A stretch of 64,000 bases of DNA from Zingiber officinale (GCF_018446385.1 NC_055992.1:19562877-19626876); one strand, 5' to 3'; shown: positions 22,926 through 34,433, counted from the stretch's first letter. Translations and numbers: made by a program. The notes: generated from the letters alone by a model not told the origin.

Positions 22926-24840
22926 ATGGCGAGCACTTCCGTACCCGCTGTTGATGTTCACGGTCCCTGGTATATGACCATGTAGAGTAAATTTGACGAG
23001 GAGAGCGCTCGGCGTCTCGTTCGGACGTACGGGATCCCGGACGACCATGAAATAGTTGTAGCCGACCCGACCGACCGGCCCCATAACCCGCCGATCGGTA
23101 CCATTTGTTTTTTTCTCGACCAATTCCAGGGCGGCCTTAGATTTCCTACCCATCCATTTATTTTGGAAGTTTGTAATTATTTCCGCATCCCGCTCGGCCA
23201 ACTTGTGCCGAATTCCTTTAGGCTGCTGAGCGGGGTGGTCGTCCTCTTTAGGTTGCACAGTATTCCACTTGACCCCAAAATATTCCACTTCTTCTTCTAC
23301 CCCAAACAATCCGAGTTGGGCACTTTTATTTTCCAAAGTAGAATAGGCTTCAAATTTTTTGATAATATGCCGACCTCCAACAAACACTGGAAGGAGTTCT
23401 TCTTCTATATACGGCTTCCCGAGCGGCTAGCATTCCGAACCAAATGGCAGACCGCTGTGCCGACCCAGCCGGAACTCGGCAAATTCAGAAGCAATCCGGC
23501 CTACCTTCATGCGGCAAACTGGTTGTCCGGTCAGCGGTACAAAATTGACCAGTTGCTTCTCAAGGGAGTGTTGTACATTTTTGGATTATCTCCCGTTCGG
23601 GCCAATCTCCCCTACCGCATGGGTAAGGATTCTTTACTCCCTTCCCCTTTTTTGTCTAACTGATTTTAATTTCTTCCGCTGCAGCCGAAGTCATGTGGCG
23701 CTCCAAGGCTACTGATCATCTGAAATTGAAAGCCGTGGAAATTGAGGCGGCTACCAAAAAAGAACTCGCCGAGCGGGGTCTAATCCCCAGCCGCCCGGCA
23801 GCTACAGGAGAGGGGGGACGCAGTCTGCTCCAGCAGAGCTGGGAGTCCCCCAGGCCGGGGATTCACCACTGGAAGTTCTGCGGAAACGTCGAAGGGACTC
23901 CAGCCTTCCGCCGACCCCCGAGGGCGAACCACAGGCGTCGATCGAGATCGCTTCGCCAGATCGCACGCCGTCGTAGATCAGGACCCCCGTGGCCTCGCCC
24001 ACCGCACAACCCTCTGGCTCTCCTCCACGGACTCGTCGTCGCTTACGACGATTGGGCGAAACTTCAACCATAGGGGAGTCCTCGGGCCAGGCGACTGCGG
24101 CTGAGGCAGTGCCGGCCGGCCATCCCACCATCAAGACTACCCTTCGATTCCCATCGGAGGAATATTTATTGTCTGCCGATCGGCCATCAAGCCCCGTTCA
24201 TGAAGTAACCTTGACGGGTCCGCTCGCCAAACTTTTCGAGGACGCCCAGATTCGGGTGGCCCTTATGACGCCCAAGCAGCTCGGCGATAACCACATGCAG
24301 CATGGTTAGGTTCTTGATTTTATTATTTTCCTTACAGCATTGGGCCGAGCAAATCGCCACTAGCCATCGGCTAGCCGAGCTGGAGGATCTCATGGGAAAA
24401 CTCCAAGTCTTGGGGGGTCCATCAGCCGAGCAGGAGAGACAAGTCCTCGAGGCCGAACAGAAGAAGGCCGCCGACCTGGCTGCAGAGGTGGCTCGACTCG
24501 AAGACTTAGTGAAGAAGCGCGAAGGAGACGTGAAGCGCGCCAGTAGCCGGAAGAGGCAGGCGATTGCTGATCTGGACAAGATGAAAGTTGAAGTCCGAGC
24601 CCTAGATCAGCAATCTAAGAAACTGGAAGTCCAACTAACTGCTGAACAGGAGGGGCGCTCGGCTGAACGTACTAAAGCGGAGGTTGACCAGAAAGTTCTC
24701 CAAGATTCACTTATTGCCTCCTGGGCGGCGCTCAGAAAATATAAGGAGGCGCCTAGTAGCAGCGCGCCAAGAATACCTCCGCTCGGAGCGGTTCGGTGAA
24801 AAGTTCGATGGCGGCGTCTCCTCAACTTTCCCCGAGGCGG
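22926..24840 (+). pseudogene. Element A antisense gene: putative gypsy-type transposon protein, two introns (broken)
   Basis: It runs opposite to gag-pol. Exon 1 starts at ATG 22926 (MASTSVPAV) and carries DRPHNPPIGTICFF, EVCNYFRIPLGQLVPNSFRL, FDNMPTSNKHWKE and KGVLYIFGLSP. This is the domain annotated as putative gypsy-type transposon (Transposase_28) in many plants. Intron 1 is 23623-23684 (GTAAGG to GCAG, 62 bp). Exon 2 is low-complexity and contains a frame change between about 23800 and 23990. Intron 2 is about 24305-24337. Exon 3 (24338 on) is a heptad-rich coiled coil (HRLAELEDLM, AADLAAEVARLEDLV). Breaks: TAG at 22983-22985 after WYMTM, the exon 2 frame change and a late frame change near 24760. 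Its biochemical role is unknown; in Grande-type elements a similarly placed antisense gene is known. Confidence 0.82.
23623..23684 (+). other. Intron 1 of element A antisense gene
   Basis: A 62-bp GT-AG intron with a pyrimidine-rich 3' end (TTCTTCCGCTGCAG) and a CTAAC-like branch region (TCTAACTGATTTTAA). It is removed in phase 1, joining ATG-G to CC-GAA. Position and branch text are shared with elements B (49712-49771) and C (44102-44160). Confidence 0.8.
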
Positions 24841-25320
24841 TCAAGGTCACCATGGCGTACTGAAGAAGGGTGGCCACCTCCGGAAATGCACATTCCCTCC
24901 TTGATCGGCGACCATGATAGATGACATCCGACGGTTTCTTTAACTCGAAGACCCAGAGTGACGAGTTCTTCCAAGTTCTATCATGTTTTTGCGGATGTAA
25001 AATTTTTGTACGCGTCGTTCGGCATAGTTGTGTTCCTTTGCTTGTATTTTTGTTTGCCCTTCATTGCCCTTCTTTTGTCTGTTTGGTGCTTATCCGTAGA
25101 GTCAGTTAAGCTCCACGTGTTCCCCACTAGACGACCGATCAGGTTAATCAGTTGACTTGTTTTCCTCGAAATCGTTTAGCGCTTGGCTATGCTGTTTGCA
25201 TTCAGTGAATGCGAAGTATTGGCAAACTGATGGCCGTTCGGACTTAATCAATTTAGTACTTGCGAACGCTCGTTATTTGGCGTCCTTATTTTCGTCCAGT
25301 AAGCTCACAGTCGCGGGTTC

Positions 25321-28258
25321 GACTCTCGATCTTTAACGACGGAGCTCGTCGGCGCGGATATTTATAGCCAGTCGGCGCGGCTCTCGATCTTTAACGACGG
25401 AGCTCGTCGGTCTTCTGCTCGGGGATTTATAGACGCCGGCTCGTCTCCCGGTTTCCCGGCCGGAGGGTTTATAGACGCCGGACCGTCTCTCGATCTTTAA
25501 CGTCAGAGCTCGACGGCGTGGATATTTATAGCCGGTTGGCGCGGCTCTCGATCTTTAACGATTGAGCTCGTAGGCATGGATATTTATAGCCGGTCGGCGC
25601 GGCTCTTGATCTTTAACGTCGGAGCTTGTCGGCGCGGATATTTATAGCCGGTCGGCGCGGCTCTCGATCTTTAACGACGGAGCTCGTCGGCCTTCTGCTC
25701 GGGGATTTATAGACGCCGGCTCGTCTCCCGGTTTCCCGGTCGGAGGGTTTATAGACGCCGGACCGTCTCTCGATCTTTAACGTCGGAGCTCGACGGCGCG
25801 GATATTTATAGCCGGTCGGCGCGGCTCTCGATCTTTAACGACGGAGCTCGTCGGCGCGGATATTTATAGCCGGTCGGCGCGTCTCTCCGGTTTAACGTCG
25901 GGCTCGACGGCCTTTATAGACGCCGGCCCGTCTCTCGATCTTTAACGTCGGAGCTCGTCGGCGCGGATATTTATAGCCGGTCGGCGCGGCTCTCGATCTT
26001 TAACGACGGAGCTCGTCGGGACGGATATTTATAGCCGGTCGGCGCGGCTCTCGATCTTTAACGACGGAGCTCGTCGGCCTTACGCTTTCGAGGATTTATA
26101 GGCGCTGCTCGTCTCCGGTTTCCCGGAGGGTTTATAGGCGACGGACCGTCTCGATCTTTAACGGAGCTCGTCGGCCTTACGCTCGAGGATTTATAGGCGC
26201 CATCGTCTCACGGTTTCCGGCGGAGGGTTTATAGGCCGGACCGTCTCGATCTTTAACGTCGGAGCTCGTGGCGCGGATATTTATAGCCGGTCGGCGCGGC
26301 TCTCGATCTTTAACGACGGAGCTCGTCGGGCCGCATATTTATAGCCGGTCGACGCGGCTCTCGATCTTTAACGACGGAGCTCGTCGGCCTTACCTCGAGG
26401 ATTTATAGGACGGCTCGTCTCCGGTTTCCGGAGAGGTTTATAGGCCGGACCGTCTCGATCTTTAACGTCGAGCTCGAGGCGCGAGATATTTATAGCGGTC
26501 GGTAGCGGCTCTCGATCGTTAACGGCGGGCTCGTCGGCGCGGATAATTATAGCCGGTCGGCGCGCTCGATCTTTAACGACGGAGCTCGTAGGTCTTCTTC
26601 GCGATTTATAGCTTTCCCCCGGTTTCAGGGGTTTATAGACGCCGGACCGTCTCTCGATCTTTAACGTCGGAGCTCGACGGCGCGGATATTTATAGCCGGT
26701 GGCGCGGCTCTCGATCTTTAACGACGGAGCTCGTCGGTGCAGATATTTATAGCCGGTCGGCGCGGCTCTCGATCTTTAACGACGGAGCTCGTCGGCCTTC
26801 AGCACGGGGATTTATAGACGCCGGCTCTTCTCCCGGTTTCCCGGCCGGAGGGTTTAAAGGCGCTGGACCTTCTCTCGATCTTTAACGTCGGAGCTCGACG
26901 GCGCGGATATTTATAGCCGGTCGGCGCGGCTCTCGATCTTTAACGACGGAGCTCGTCGGCGCGGATATTTATAGCCGGTCGACGCGGCTCTCGATCTTTA
27001 ACGACGGAGCTCGTCGGTCTTCTGCTCGGGGATTTATAGCTTTCCCCCTGTTTCCGTGGAATTTATAGACGCGGACCGTCTCGATCTTTGACGAGCTCGT
27101 CGACTTCAGAATAGACTTCAATCGGTCTCCTTTCCCGTGAAGGTTTATACGCCGGACCGTCCCTCGATCTTTAACGTCGGCTCGGCCGCGGATATTATAG
27201 CGGTCGGGCGCGGCTCGATCTTTAACAAAGGAGCTCGTCGGCGCGGATATTTATAGCCGTCGGCGGGATCTTTTAACGACGGAGCTCGTCGGCCTTACCT
27301 TTCGAGGATTTATAGGCGGCGGCTCGTCTCCGGCGGCGGAGGTTTATAGGCCGGACCGTCTCGATCTTCGTCGAGCTCGGAGCGGATATTTATAGCCGGT
27401 CGGTGCGGCTCTCGATCTTCTACGGAGTCGGTAGCGGATATTTATAGCCGGTTCTCGATCTTTGAGCTCGTCGGTCTTCGCTTGAGGATTTATACGGAGG
27501 GTTTATAGGCGGACCGTCTCGATCTTTAACGTCGGAGCTCCGCGGATATTATAGCGGTCGGTAGCGGCTCTCGATCTTGCCGGGCTCGTCGGTAGCGGAT
27601 ATTTATAGCGGTCGGTGCTCTCGATCTTTAACGGCCAGACTCGTCGGCCTTACCTTTCGAGGATTTATAGGCCGGCTCGTCTCCGGTTTCCGGCGGAGGG
27701 TTTATAGACGCCGGACCGTCTCGATCTTTAACGTCGGAGCTCGATCGCGGATATTTATAGCGGTCGGCGCTCTCGATCTTTAACGACGGAGCTCATCGGT
27801 AGCGGATATTTATAGCCGGTCGGTGCGGCTCGATCTTTAACGGGCTCGTCGGTCTTACGCTCGAGGATTTATAGGCCTCGTCTCCGGTTTCCTACCGGAG
27901 GTTTATAGAGCCGGACCATCTCGATCTTTAACGTCGGAGCTCCACGGCACGGATATTTATAGCCGGTCGGTAGCGGCTCTCGATCTTTAACGGAGCTCGT
28001 CGGCGCGGATATTTATAGCCGGTCGGCGGCTCTCGATCTTTAACGACGGAGCTCGTCGGCCTTCCGCTCGGGATTTATAGAGGCTCGTCTCCGGTTTCGG
28101 CGGAGGGTTTATTGACGCGGGACCTCTCGATCTTTAACGTCGGAGCTCGGCCGCGGATATTTATAGCGGTCGGGCGGCTCTCGATCTTAACGGAGCTCGT
28201 CGGTAGCGTATATTTATAGCGGTCGGTGGCGGCTCGATCTTTAACGACGGAGCTCGTC
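25321..28258. repeat. 2.9-kb complex tandem array in element A
   Basis: About 50 units alternate between two types. Type 1, about 58 bp: CTCGATCTTTAACGACGGAG then CTCGTCGGCGCGGATATTTATAGCCGGTCGGCGCGG in close variants. Type 2, about 105 bp: a GGGGATTTATAGACGCCGG part plus a CCCGGTTTCCCGGCCGGAGG part. The order 1-1-2 recurs as a higher-order repeat. Units are sharp at 25321-26080 and 26640-27030 and strongly eroded by small deletions at 26080-26640 and 27030-28260. Elements B and C carry their own, different arrays at the same place. Confidence 0.9.
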
Positions 28259-28259
28259 G

Positions 28260-28528
28260 AGCTTTTAAGCCTAATTTGGACACGTTTCCCGAGCGGCTCG
28301 GGGTCTTGAATCGAGCCTTTGGCTCGTCAAGATACCTCCGTGGCAGCTCGGGGCCTTCGTCGTCGAGCGCTTGGCTCCGATAATTTACCTCCGGCCGAGC
28401 GGCACGAGGCCTTCGGAGAACTAACCATTCGGCTATGAACACAGAATGCCTTGGGAATAATTTGTTTCTTGCGATAAAAGGAGTACAGCTATTTTGAATT
28501 TACACAAAATAGAGCAAAAGTGCACCTC
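28260..28528 (-). other. Pol 3' flank and spacer of element A
   Basis: A short GC-rich spacer with CCGAGCGG motifs lies between the pol stop and the tandem array. The frame at 28161-28442 is a shadow. Confidence 0.5.
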
Positions 28529-31500
28529 TCACCCAGCTCTATATGGCTGAAGGTGATTTGCACTCCATGGCCGATCCAGCATCCGACCTTCCACATCCTT
28601 GAGGTAATAAGCGCCCGAACGGAGCTTCTCGACCACTTCAAAGGGTCCTGCCCAGGGAGCTTCCAACTTGCCGACATCTCCGACTGGCTTGACTTTCTTC
28701 CAAACTAGGTCGCCTACTTGAAAGGCTCTGGGGATCACACGCCGGTTGTAGTTCTGTTTCATATGTTGCCGGTACGCCATCAGCCAGACGGACGCTTTAG
28801 CTCTTTCCTCTTCGACGAAGTCTAGCTCCATGTTCCTCCGTTCGGCGTTATTTTCATCATAATTTTGTACCCGAACGGACTCCACCCCAACTTCAATCGG
28901 GATGACTGCTTCGCCTCCATATACCAAGTGAAATGGAGTGACGCTCGTTCCCTCCTTTGGTGTCGTGCGGAGAGCCCATAGGACGCCCGGCAGCTCGTCT
29001 ACCCAGCTGCCTCCTTCATGGTCGAGCCGAGCCCGTAAAATTCTGAGAATCTCTCGGTTGGTTACTTCGGCTTGACCGTTACTTTGAGGGTATGCCACCG
29101 ATGTGAAGTGCTGCTCGATGCCATAACTTTCGCACCACTTCCCGATCAGCTTCCCAGTGAATTGACGTCCGTTGTCGGAGACGAGTCGTCTTGGGATGCC
29201 AAAGCGGCAGATGATATTTTGCCATATGAACTTTTTAACCATCTGCTCGGATATTTTTGCAAGTGGCTCAGCTTCTACCCATTTTGAGAAGTAGTCGACC
29301 GCCACCAATAAGAACTTCCGCTGCCCGGTAGCCATGGGGAAGGGTCCCACGATGTCCATCCCCCATTGGTCGAACGGGCAGGCCACAGTTGATGCTTTCA
29401 TCTCCTCTGCCGGTCGGTGGGACATGCTGTGATACTTCTGACAGGATAGACAGTTTGCCACGGTCCGGGCGGCATCCTTTTGAAGTGTTGGCCAAAAATA
29501 CCCAGCTAGCAAAATCTTCCTGGTTAATGACCGTCCGCCTGGATGTCCACCGCATGAACCTTGGTGCACTTCTCGAAGGATGTACTCGGCATCTTCCCAG
29601 CTGACGCATTTTAGGAGCGGACGGGAGAAGGCCTTCTTGTAGAGTTGATCTCCTACGAGGGTGAACCGACTAGCCCTTCTCTTCAGCAAATGAGCTTCTT
29701 CCCGGTCGGAGGGGGTAGCTCCCGAGCGCAAAAACTCCACAATAGTTGTCCTCCAGTCGCTCGGGTATGTGATGCCCTCCATCCGATCGACATGTGCTAC
29801 TAAAGATACTTGCTCGATCGGCTTCTGATAGCCGACCGGGGATAACGCGCTTGCCAGCTTGGCCAATTCATCCGCCACTTGATTCTCCGCCCGGGGGTTC
29901 TTTTGAATAATCACCTCCCTAAAGTTGAGCTTAAGTTTTTCAATAGCCTCCACGTAGAGCTTGAGCCTTGTACTATTTATCTCGAAAATCCCCGAGATTT
30001 GCTGAGCAGCCAACTGGGAATCTGAATAGAGGATGACCCGGACAGCTCCAACGTGCCGAGCGGCCTGCAATCCAGCAATAAGGGCTTCATATTCTGCTTC
30101 GTTGTTGGTCGCTCGGTAATCTAGCCGGACGGAGAGCTGCATCCGCTCTCCTTGTGGGGACAGCAAAACTATGCCAATTCCGCTCCCGTGTCTAGTGGAT
30201 GATCCATCCACGAACACTTTCCACACAGCTTCGGGTTCCGGGTCCTGCACCTCTGTCACAAAATCGGCTAAGGCTTGTGCCTTGATAGCCGAGCGGGGCT
30301 GATATTGGATATCAAATTTGCTTAGCTCGGTTGTCCATTTGATGAGCCGTCCGGAAGCTTCTGGATTTAAAAGCACTCGTCCCAACGGGCTATTGGTCTT
30401 GACGATAATCGTGTGCGCCAGAAAATAAGGACGAAGTCTCCGAGCGGCTAGGATCAGAGCAAAGGCCAACTTCTCGAGTCCGGTGTAGCGGGTTTCAACA
30501 TCTTTCAAGATATGACTAAGGAAATATACAGGTTGCTCCTCACTTCCCGACCGGACTAACGCTGATCCCACTGCCTGCTCGGTTGAGGATAAATAAATGT
30601 ACAATGGTTCGCCGACAGCTGGCTTGGCCAGCACAGGTAGGGAGTTTAAGTACGTCTTCAATTCTTCAAAAGCCCGATCGCAGTCTTCATTCCATTGGAA
30701 CTTTGTAGCTTTGCGGAGGATTTTGAAGAACGGAAGGCTCCGGTCGGCAGTCTTGGAGATGAAGCGTGATAGCGCTGTAATCCGACCGGTCAGCCTTTGT
30801 ACTTCCCTTATGCTTCTGGGCGGTAGCATGTCCTGAAGAGCCTTCACCTTGCTAGGATTAGCTTCAATACCCCGTTCGGTTACAATATATCCCAAAAAAC
30901 GTCCTCCTTTGGCGCCGAACAAACACTTATGAGGATTTAGCTTGACCCCATATTTTCTAAGTGTACGGAAGGTTTCTTCCATATCTTTGCATAAAGTGGC
31001 CGCTCGGAAGGATTTGATGAGGATGTCATCTACATAGACCTCCAGGTTGTGTCCGATTTGCTCGCGGAAGACTTTATTCATCAATCTTTGATATGTTGCT
31101 CCGACATTCTTTAGCCCGAACGGCATCACCGTATAGCAATACGTCCCGTCCTGTGTAACGAAGCTAACTTTTTCTTGATCCTCCGGGGCGAGTGGCACTT
31201 GATGATAGCCTTGGTAGGCGTCCAGCATACATATAAGCTCGTATCCGACTGTAGAATCTACGAGCTGGTCGATTCGGGGCAGAGGGTAGAAATCCTTCGG
31301 GCAAGCTTTGTTCAGATCTCTGAAGTCGATGCACACCCTCCATTTGTTGCCCGGCTTGGAGACGAGCACCACATTTGCTAGCCAGCTTGGGAATTGAACC
31401 TCCCGTATGTGGCCGGCCTCTAAGAGTCTTTCTACCTCCGCTCGAATGATAATATTCTGCTCGGCGCTGAAATCTCTTCTCCTTTGTTTTACTGGCCGAG

Positions 31501-31813
31501 CGTCCGGCCGGACGTGAAGCTTATGTTGGGCTATGCTGGGGGAGACACCGAGCAGCTCATGTGTCGACCAAGCGAAGACGTCATGATTCATCTGGAGGCA
31601 TTTGACCACTTCTTCTTTCTGTCCGTCCTCCAGGTCGGTGGCAATAAAGGTTGTAGCCTCCGATCGGCTCGGATGGATCTGAACCTCCTCCTTTTCATCA
31701 TAAATTAAAGCAGGAGGTTTCTCGGTTATGGCGTGTACCTCGATCCGTGGAGCCTTTCGCGCTGCGCTGGATTCGGCTTGGACCATTTCTACATAGCATT
31801 TCCGAGCGGCCAA
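28529..31813 (-). CDS. pol: Element A pol: reverse transcriptase - RNase H - second RNase H - integrase
   Basis: This is an open frame of 1094 codons. Reverse transcriptase: CIDFRDLNKACPKDFYPLPR, LDAYQGYHQ, MPFGLKN and the catalytic YVDD at codons 260-263. A Ty3-type RNase H (EDCDRAFEELK to VGSALVRSG) follows. Then comes a second RNase H with FVDGSS, NNEAEYEAL, SDSQL and NQVADELAKLA, which hold the four acidic residues. Integrase has an HHCC zinc site (HQGSCGGHPGG .. CLSCQKY), DDE core residues in GMDIVGPF, VSDNGRQF and NGQAEVTNRE, and a C-terminal QVGDLVWKKVKPVG domain. The first codon is TTG, so this is not a real start: the frame is the 3' part of a gag-pol frame closed upstream by stops. 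The protein part looks intact but could not be made from this copy without readthrough. Confidence 0.9.
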   Translation of the reverse strand: MAARKCYVEMVQAESSAARKAPRIEVHAITEKPPALIYDEKEEVQIHPSRSEATTFIATDLEDGQKEEVVKCLQMNHDVFAWSTHELLGVSPSIAQHKLHVRPDARPVKQRRRDFSAEQNIIIRAEVERLLEAGHIREVQFPSWLANVVLVSKPGNKWRVCIDFRDLNKACPKDFYPLPRIDQLVDSTVGYELICMLDAYQGYHQVPLAPEDQEKVSFVTQDGTYCYTVMPFGLKNVGATYQRLMNKVFREQIGHNLEVYVDDILIKSFRAATLCKDMEETFRTLRKYGVKLNPHKCLFGAKGGRFLGYIVTERGIEANPSKVKALQDMLPPRSIREVQRLTGRITALSRFISKTADRSLPFFKILRKATKFQWNEDCDRAFEELKTYLNSLPVLAKPAVGEPLYIYLSSTEQAVGSALVRSGSEEQPVYFLSHILKDVETRYTGLEKLAFALILAARRLRPYFLAHTIIVKTNSPLGRVLLNPEASGRLIKWTTELSKFDIQYQPRSAIKAQALADFVTEVQDPEPEAVWKVFVDGSSTRHGSGIGIVLLSPQGERMQLSVRLDYRATNNEAEYEALIAGLQAARHVGAVRVILYSDSQLAAQQISGIFEINSTRLKLYVEAIEKLKLNFREVIIQKNPRAENQVADELAKLASALSPVGYQKPIEQVSLVAHVDRMEGITYPSDWRTTIVEFLRSGATPSDREEAHLLKRRASRFTLVGDQLYKKAFSRPLLKCVSWEDAEYILREVHQGSCGGHPGGRSLTRKILLAGYFWPTLQKDAARTVANCLSCQKYHSMSHRPAEEMKASTVACPFDQWGMDIVGPFPMATGQRKFLLVAVDYFSKWVEAEPLAKISEQMVKKFIWQNIICRFGIPRRLVSDNGRQFTGKLIGKWCESYGIEQHFTSVAYPQSNGQAEVTNREILRILRARLDHEGGSWVDELPGVLWALRTTPKEGTSVTPFHLVYGGEAVIPIEVGVESVRVQNYDENNAERRNMELDFVEEERAKASVWLMAYRQHMKQNYNRRVIPRAFQVGDLVWKKVKPVGDVGKLEAPWAGPFEVVEKLRSGAYYLKDVEGRMLDRPWSANHLQPYRAG

Positions 31814-31864
31814 CTAATCTCCTCGTACTTCACCGATCTTGTCCTCGACCGGGAATTTGATTTT

Positions 31865-32291
31865 CTAGTAGAACGTCGACACAACAGCTCGGAATTCGCT
31901 TAACGCCGGTCGCCCCAGTATCACGTTGTAGGATGAAGGGGAGTCGACTACCACAAAGTTTGTTGTCCTTGTTCTCCGGAGCGGTTCTTCCCCTAAGGAG
32001 ATAGCCAGTCTTACCTGTCCGACCGGGAGAACCTCGTTGCCCGTAAACCCGTAGAGGGGGGTTGTCATGGGCAGCAGCTCGGCTTGATCGATTTGTAGTT
32101 GATCAAAAGCCTTTCTGAAGATGATGTTGACCGAGCTGCCAGTATCAATGAAGATACGATGGATGGTGTAGTTGGCTATCACCGCTTTGATGATAAGGGC
32201 ATCATCATGCGGCACTTCAATTCCCTCAAGATCCTTGGGCCCGAAACTGATCTCGGGCCCGCTCGCCTTTTCTTGACTGCAACCCACCTCA
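31865..32291 (-). pseudogene. Element A protease segment, cut off from the rest of pol
   Basis: The segment contains IFIDTGSSVNIIF, the aspartic protease active site DTG, and a C-terminal NVILGRPALSEF. A TAG directly after VVSTFY (31865-31867) and a second stop at about 31814-31816 separate it from the reverse transcriptase frame. The matching positions in element B are open (QKIKFPVEDKVGE). Confidence 0.85.
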
Positions 32292-32996
32292 TGGATTCTG
32301 AGTTGCCGGGCGCTTGCCTTTCTTGCCCTATGTGAATCTCCTCCGGTCGACCCACCCGCAATAATATTGATTTCTCCCCGGGAGGTGTTGTTTCTGTTCT
32401 CCTCTTCCCGAGCGGACTGCCTAGGTCGCTCATTGGACCGGGAACGATCTTCATGCCTTGGAGGGAAGCGCTGTTCGGGAGATCTCCTATATGTTCACCG
32501 ACCGGACTCTTGATGCCGCTGCCGGCGGTCGGGCGAAGGCGGTCGACGCGGGCCACCCCGTCGTACGGGATGGGTGATTGAAGGCAGGCCCCGACAGTCG
32601 CGGGTGTTGTGGGAGTCAGTATTATGGAAAGAGCAAAACATTGGGGTCCATACCCTCTTTTTCTTCATCTTTGACCGCTCGGCCGCTACCTCTTGGACCA
32701 CCGGGGACTTCGCATGATGTTCCCGGGATGCCTTAACTCTTGGTCCTCTTGGTGGCTGATGGGCAGCGGGCTGCTTCCGTTCGGCATGGGCCGGACGTTC
32801 GGCATGAGTTCCCTTCCGTCGGGCAGCCTCCGCCTCTTCCACGTTTATATACTCATTCGCCCGGTGTAGCATGTGGTCGTAGTCTCTGGGCGGTTTGCGA
32901 ATGAGCGCTCGGAAGAAGTCCCCTTCCACGAGGCCTTGCGTGAAGGCGTTTACCATTGTCTCCGAGGTGGCTGTGGGGATGTCCACCGCTACCTAA
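32292..32996 (-). pseudogene. Element A gag C-terminal part and gag-pol junction (broken)
   Basis: The frame 32986-32495 carries TSETMVNAFTQGLVEGDFF, then YDHMLHRANEYINVEEAE and a Lys/Arg-rich stretch. A variant zinc knuckle CSFHNTDSHNTRDC (CX2HX4HX4C, His in place of the second Cys) follows. A TGA at about 32492 ends it. The same frame then continues through an Arg/Ser-rich linker (EENRNNTSRGEI) into the protease. Element B has the same variant knuckle and also a stop within about ten codons of this place. Confidence 0.8.
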
Positions 32997-33657
32997 TTAA
33001 ATCGCTGTATATACGCCTTCTCTTGGTTCTTGTTTGATGGTGAACAGGCTGACGCTTGTCCTTTGATAACGTCGGCTGCTGGCAAAGTGATGAAGAAATG
33101 CCATTCGGAACTCCTGGAAACTAGTGATAGAGCCGTCCGGCAACCTCCGAAACCACCTATGTGCAGATTCCGATAGAGTAGTGAGAAATACTCGGCACTT
33201 TACGTCATCGGAGTATTGATGTAAGGTGGCGATGCTGTCGAACTTCCCCAAATGATCGTCGGGGTCGGTCGTCCCATTGTAAGCTCCGATCGGCGGTGGT
33301 GTATAGTATTTTGGTAACGGATCCCGATGTATGGCTTCAGAGAACTGTCGGTGAACCTGCTCGGGAGGTGCGTTCGCTCGGGGAGCTTTGCCCTTCCTAT
33401 GATCCCGAACGGGAGGCTCATCAGATGAAGATCCTTGCTCCCCGTGAGCGGGCGCGATTTCTGGGGGAGTACGGAAGAGTGCCTGAGGGAACCCTCCTGT
33501 TGAAACATATTCCGGGCGGTCTGCTTACGCCGCCCGGCCTGCTGAAGCCGAGGTTGGCTGTTGCGCTCGCTCAGCCTGTGCTTTCTCCTTTTGCTGCGCC
33601 ACTATCTTGGCTGCCCTCGCCTCAACTATAGCGTCCAACTCTTCTTGCGAGAGTGCC
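32997..33657 (-). pseudogene. Element A gag, N-terminal and capsid part (broken)
   Basis: Translation from ATG 33655-33657 begins MALSQEELDAIVEARAAKIV, parallel to the gag starts of elements B and C. A TAA near 33527 interrupts it and the frame shifts afterwards. The capsid (retrotransposon gag) domain resumes as GKFDSIATLHQY, CRVFLTTL, RWFRRLPDGSI and FLHHFASSRRYQ (33251-33040). Another stop follows at about 32997. The product would be the particle protein. Confidence 0.85.
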
Positions 33658-33710
33658 ATGGTATATATTCTTCCAGCCTCGTCCATTGCCTCTGCTCGGA
33701 TGCAGGTGTG

Positions 33711-33728
33711 TTCCCACAGACGGCGCCA
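33711..33728 (-). promoter_or_regulatory. Primer binding site of element A
   Basis: The minus strand reads TGGCGCCGTCTGTGGGAA three bases inside the 5' LTR. Element B has the identical site and element C a mutated one. I have not assigned the tRNA with certainty. Confidence 0.85.
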
Positions 33729-33731
33729 AAT

Positions 33732-34433
33732 TGATCCTGTCTGAACCAGGAGTTAACGGACGCTGGGGATGTGGCGCTCTCTGCTGGATCCTCGAATGCT
33801 CCGGCGAACCTGCAACAAAACCGAGCCGGGAGGGGTGTCCCGGCGACGACCCTCCGACGCTCAAGTCAGGCGAGGAATAACAAAGAGGTGGCTTCAGAGA
33901 TTCAGACCAACGTACCTCCGGTGAAGAAATGGAGACCTTATATAGACCTCTCGAAGGAGCCTGGGCGCGCCAATCAAAGCAATCACCTCCTTTCGACCAT
34001 GCCCAGGTATGGGTCTGTCAGAAGGGCATCCATAAGGCCATACCGCTACTGTATCAACCTCTCCATGATGTGACGGCAAGACCCTCTATCGTGAAATCTT
34101 GTGTACGGCATAATCATCAGACATGCCTTTGCTGACATCCCATATCCCGAGCCGAACGAATAGGCAGCTCGGCTAACCTTTGTATCCTCGCCCTTATCCT
34201 GGCCGAACGGACCACCCGCTCGGCCCTTCGGTTCCAGCCGGGCAAACACCCGCTCGGCCATTCAGTCCTCCCGCCTTGGCGTCGGAAACCCAAGCCTATG
34301 GCTGGGTTATCTCTGGCTCCGCTTGGACTTGCTCAACTGCTTGACGCGGCCATTACCCGCTTAGTCAGCCCTCCATCCGTCCTCAGGCTGGGACCCTTCA
34401 GGAAGTGGGTCCTCTATTCTTACCGCCGGATCA
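33732..34433 (-). repeat. 5' LTR of element A
   Basis: This 702-bp LTR has plus-strand ends TGATCCTGTC and CGCCGGATCA. Its outer flank is TATAC (34434-34438). Small frames in it (for example 33771-34073) recur in all LTR copies in several frames and are not genes. Confidence 0.92.

Larger units (their letters stand above)
18948..34433 (-). mobile_element. Element A: Tat-lineage Ty3/gypsy retrotransposon (15.5 kb)
   Basis: In minus orientation the order is: 5' LTR (33732-34433), TGGCGCC primer site, broken gag, protease, a long reverse transcriptase - RNase H - second RNase H - integrase frame, a 2.9-kb tandem array, an opposite-strand gene, then three tandem LTR-plus-leader units ending in the terminal 3' LTR (18948-19577). 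The second, archaeal-type RNase H after the usual one and an antisense gene near the 3' end are known traits of the Tat lineage (Grande, Ogre and relatives). Gag and protease carry stops and frame changes, so this copy is not autonomous. It is inserted in the palindromic host element. Confidence 0.93.

Noticed and set aside
25300..25330. tRNA or Pol III B box at GCGGGTTCGACTCTC
   Set aside because: Only the B-box-like string is present; no cloverleaf or A box can be formed around it.
25321..28258. CRISPR-like array
   Set aside because: Units follow each other directly without unique spacers and lie inside a plant retrotransposon.
31813..31813. TTG at 31813 and at 56041 as true pol starts
   Set aside because: Both are internal Leu codons of a longer gag-pol reading frame; plant elements do not start pol there.
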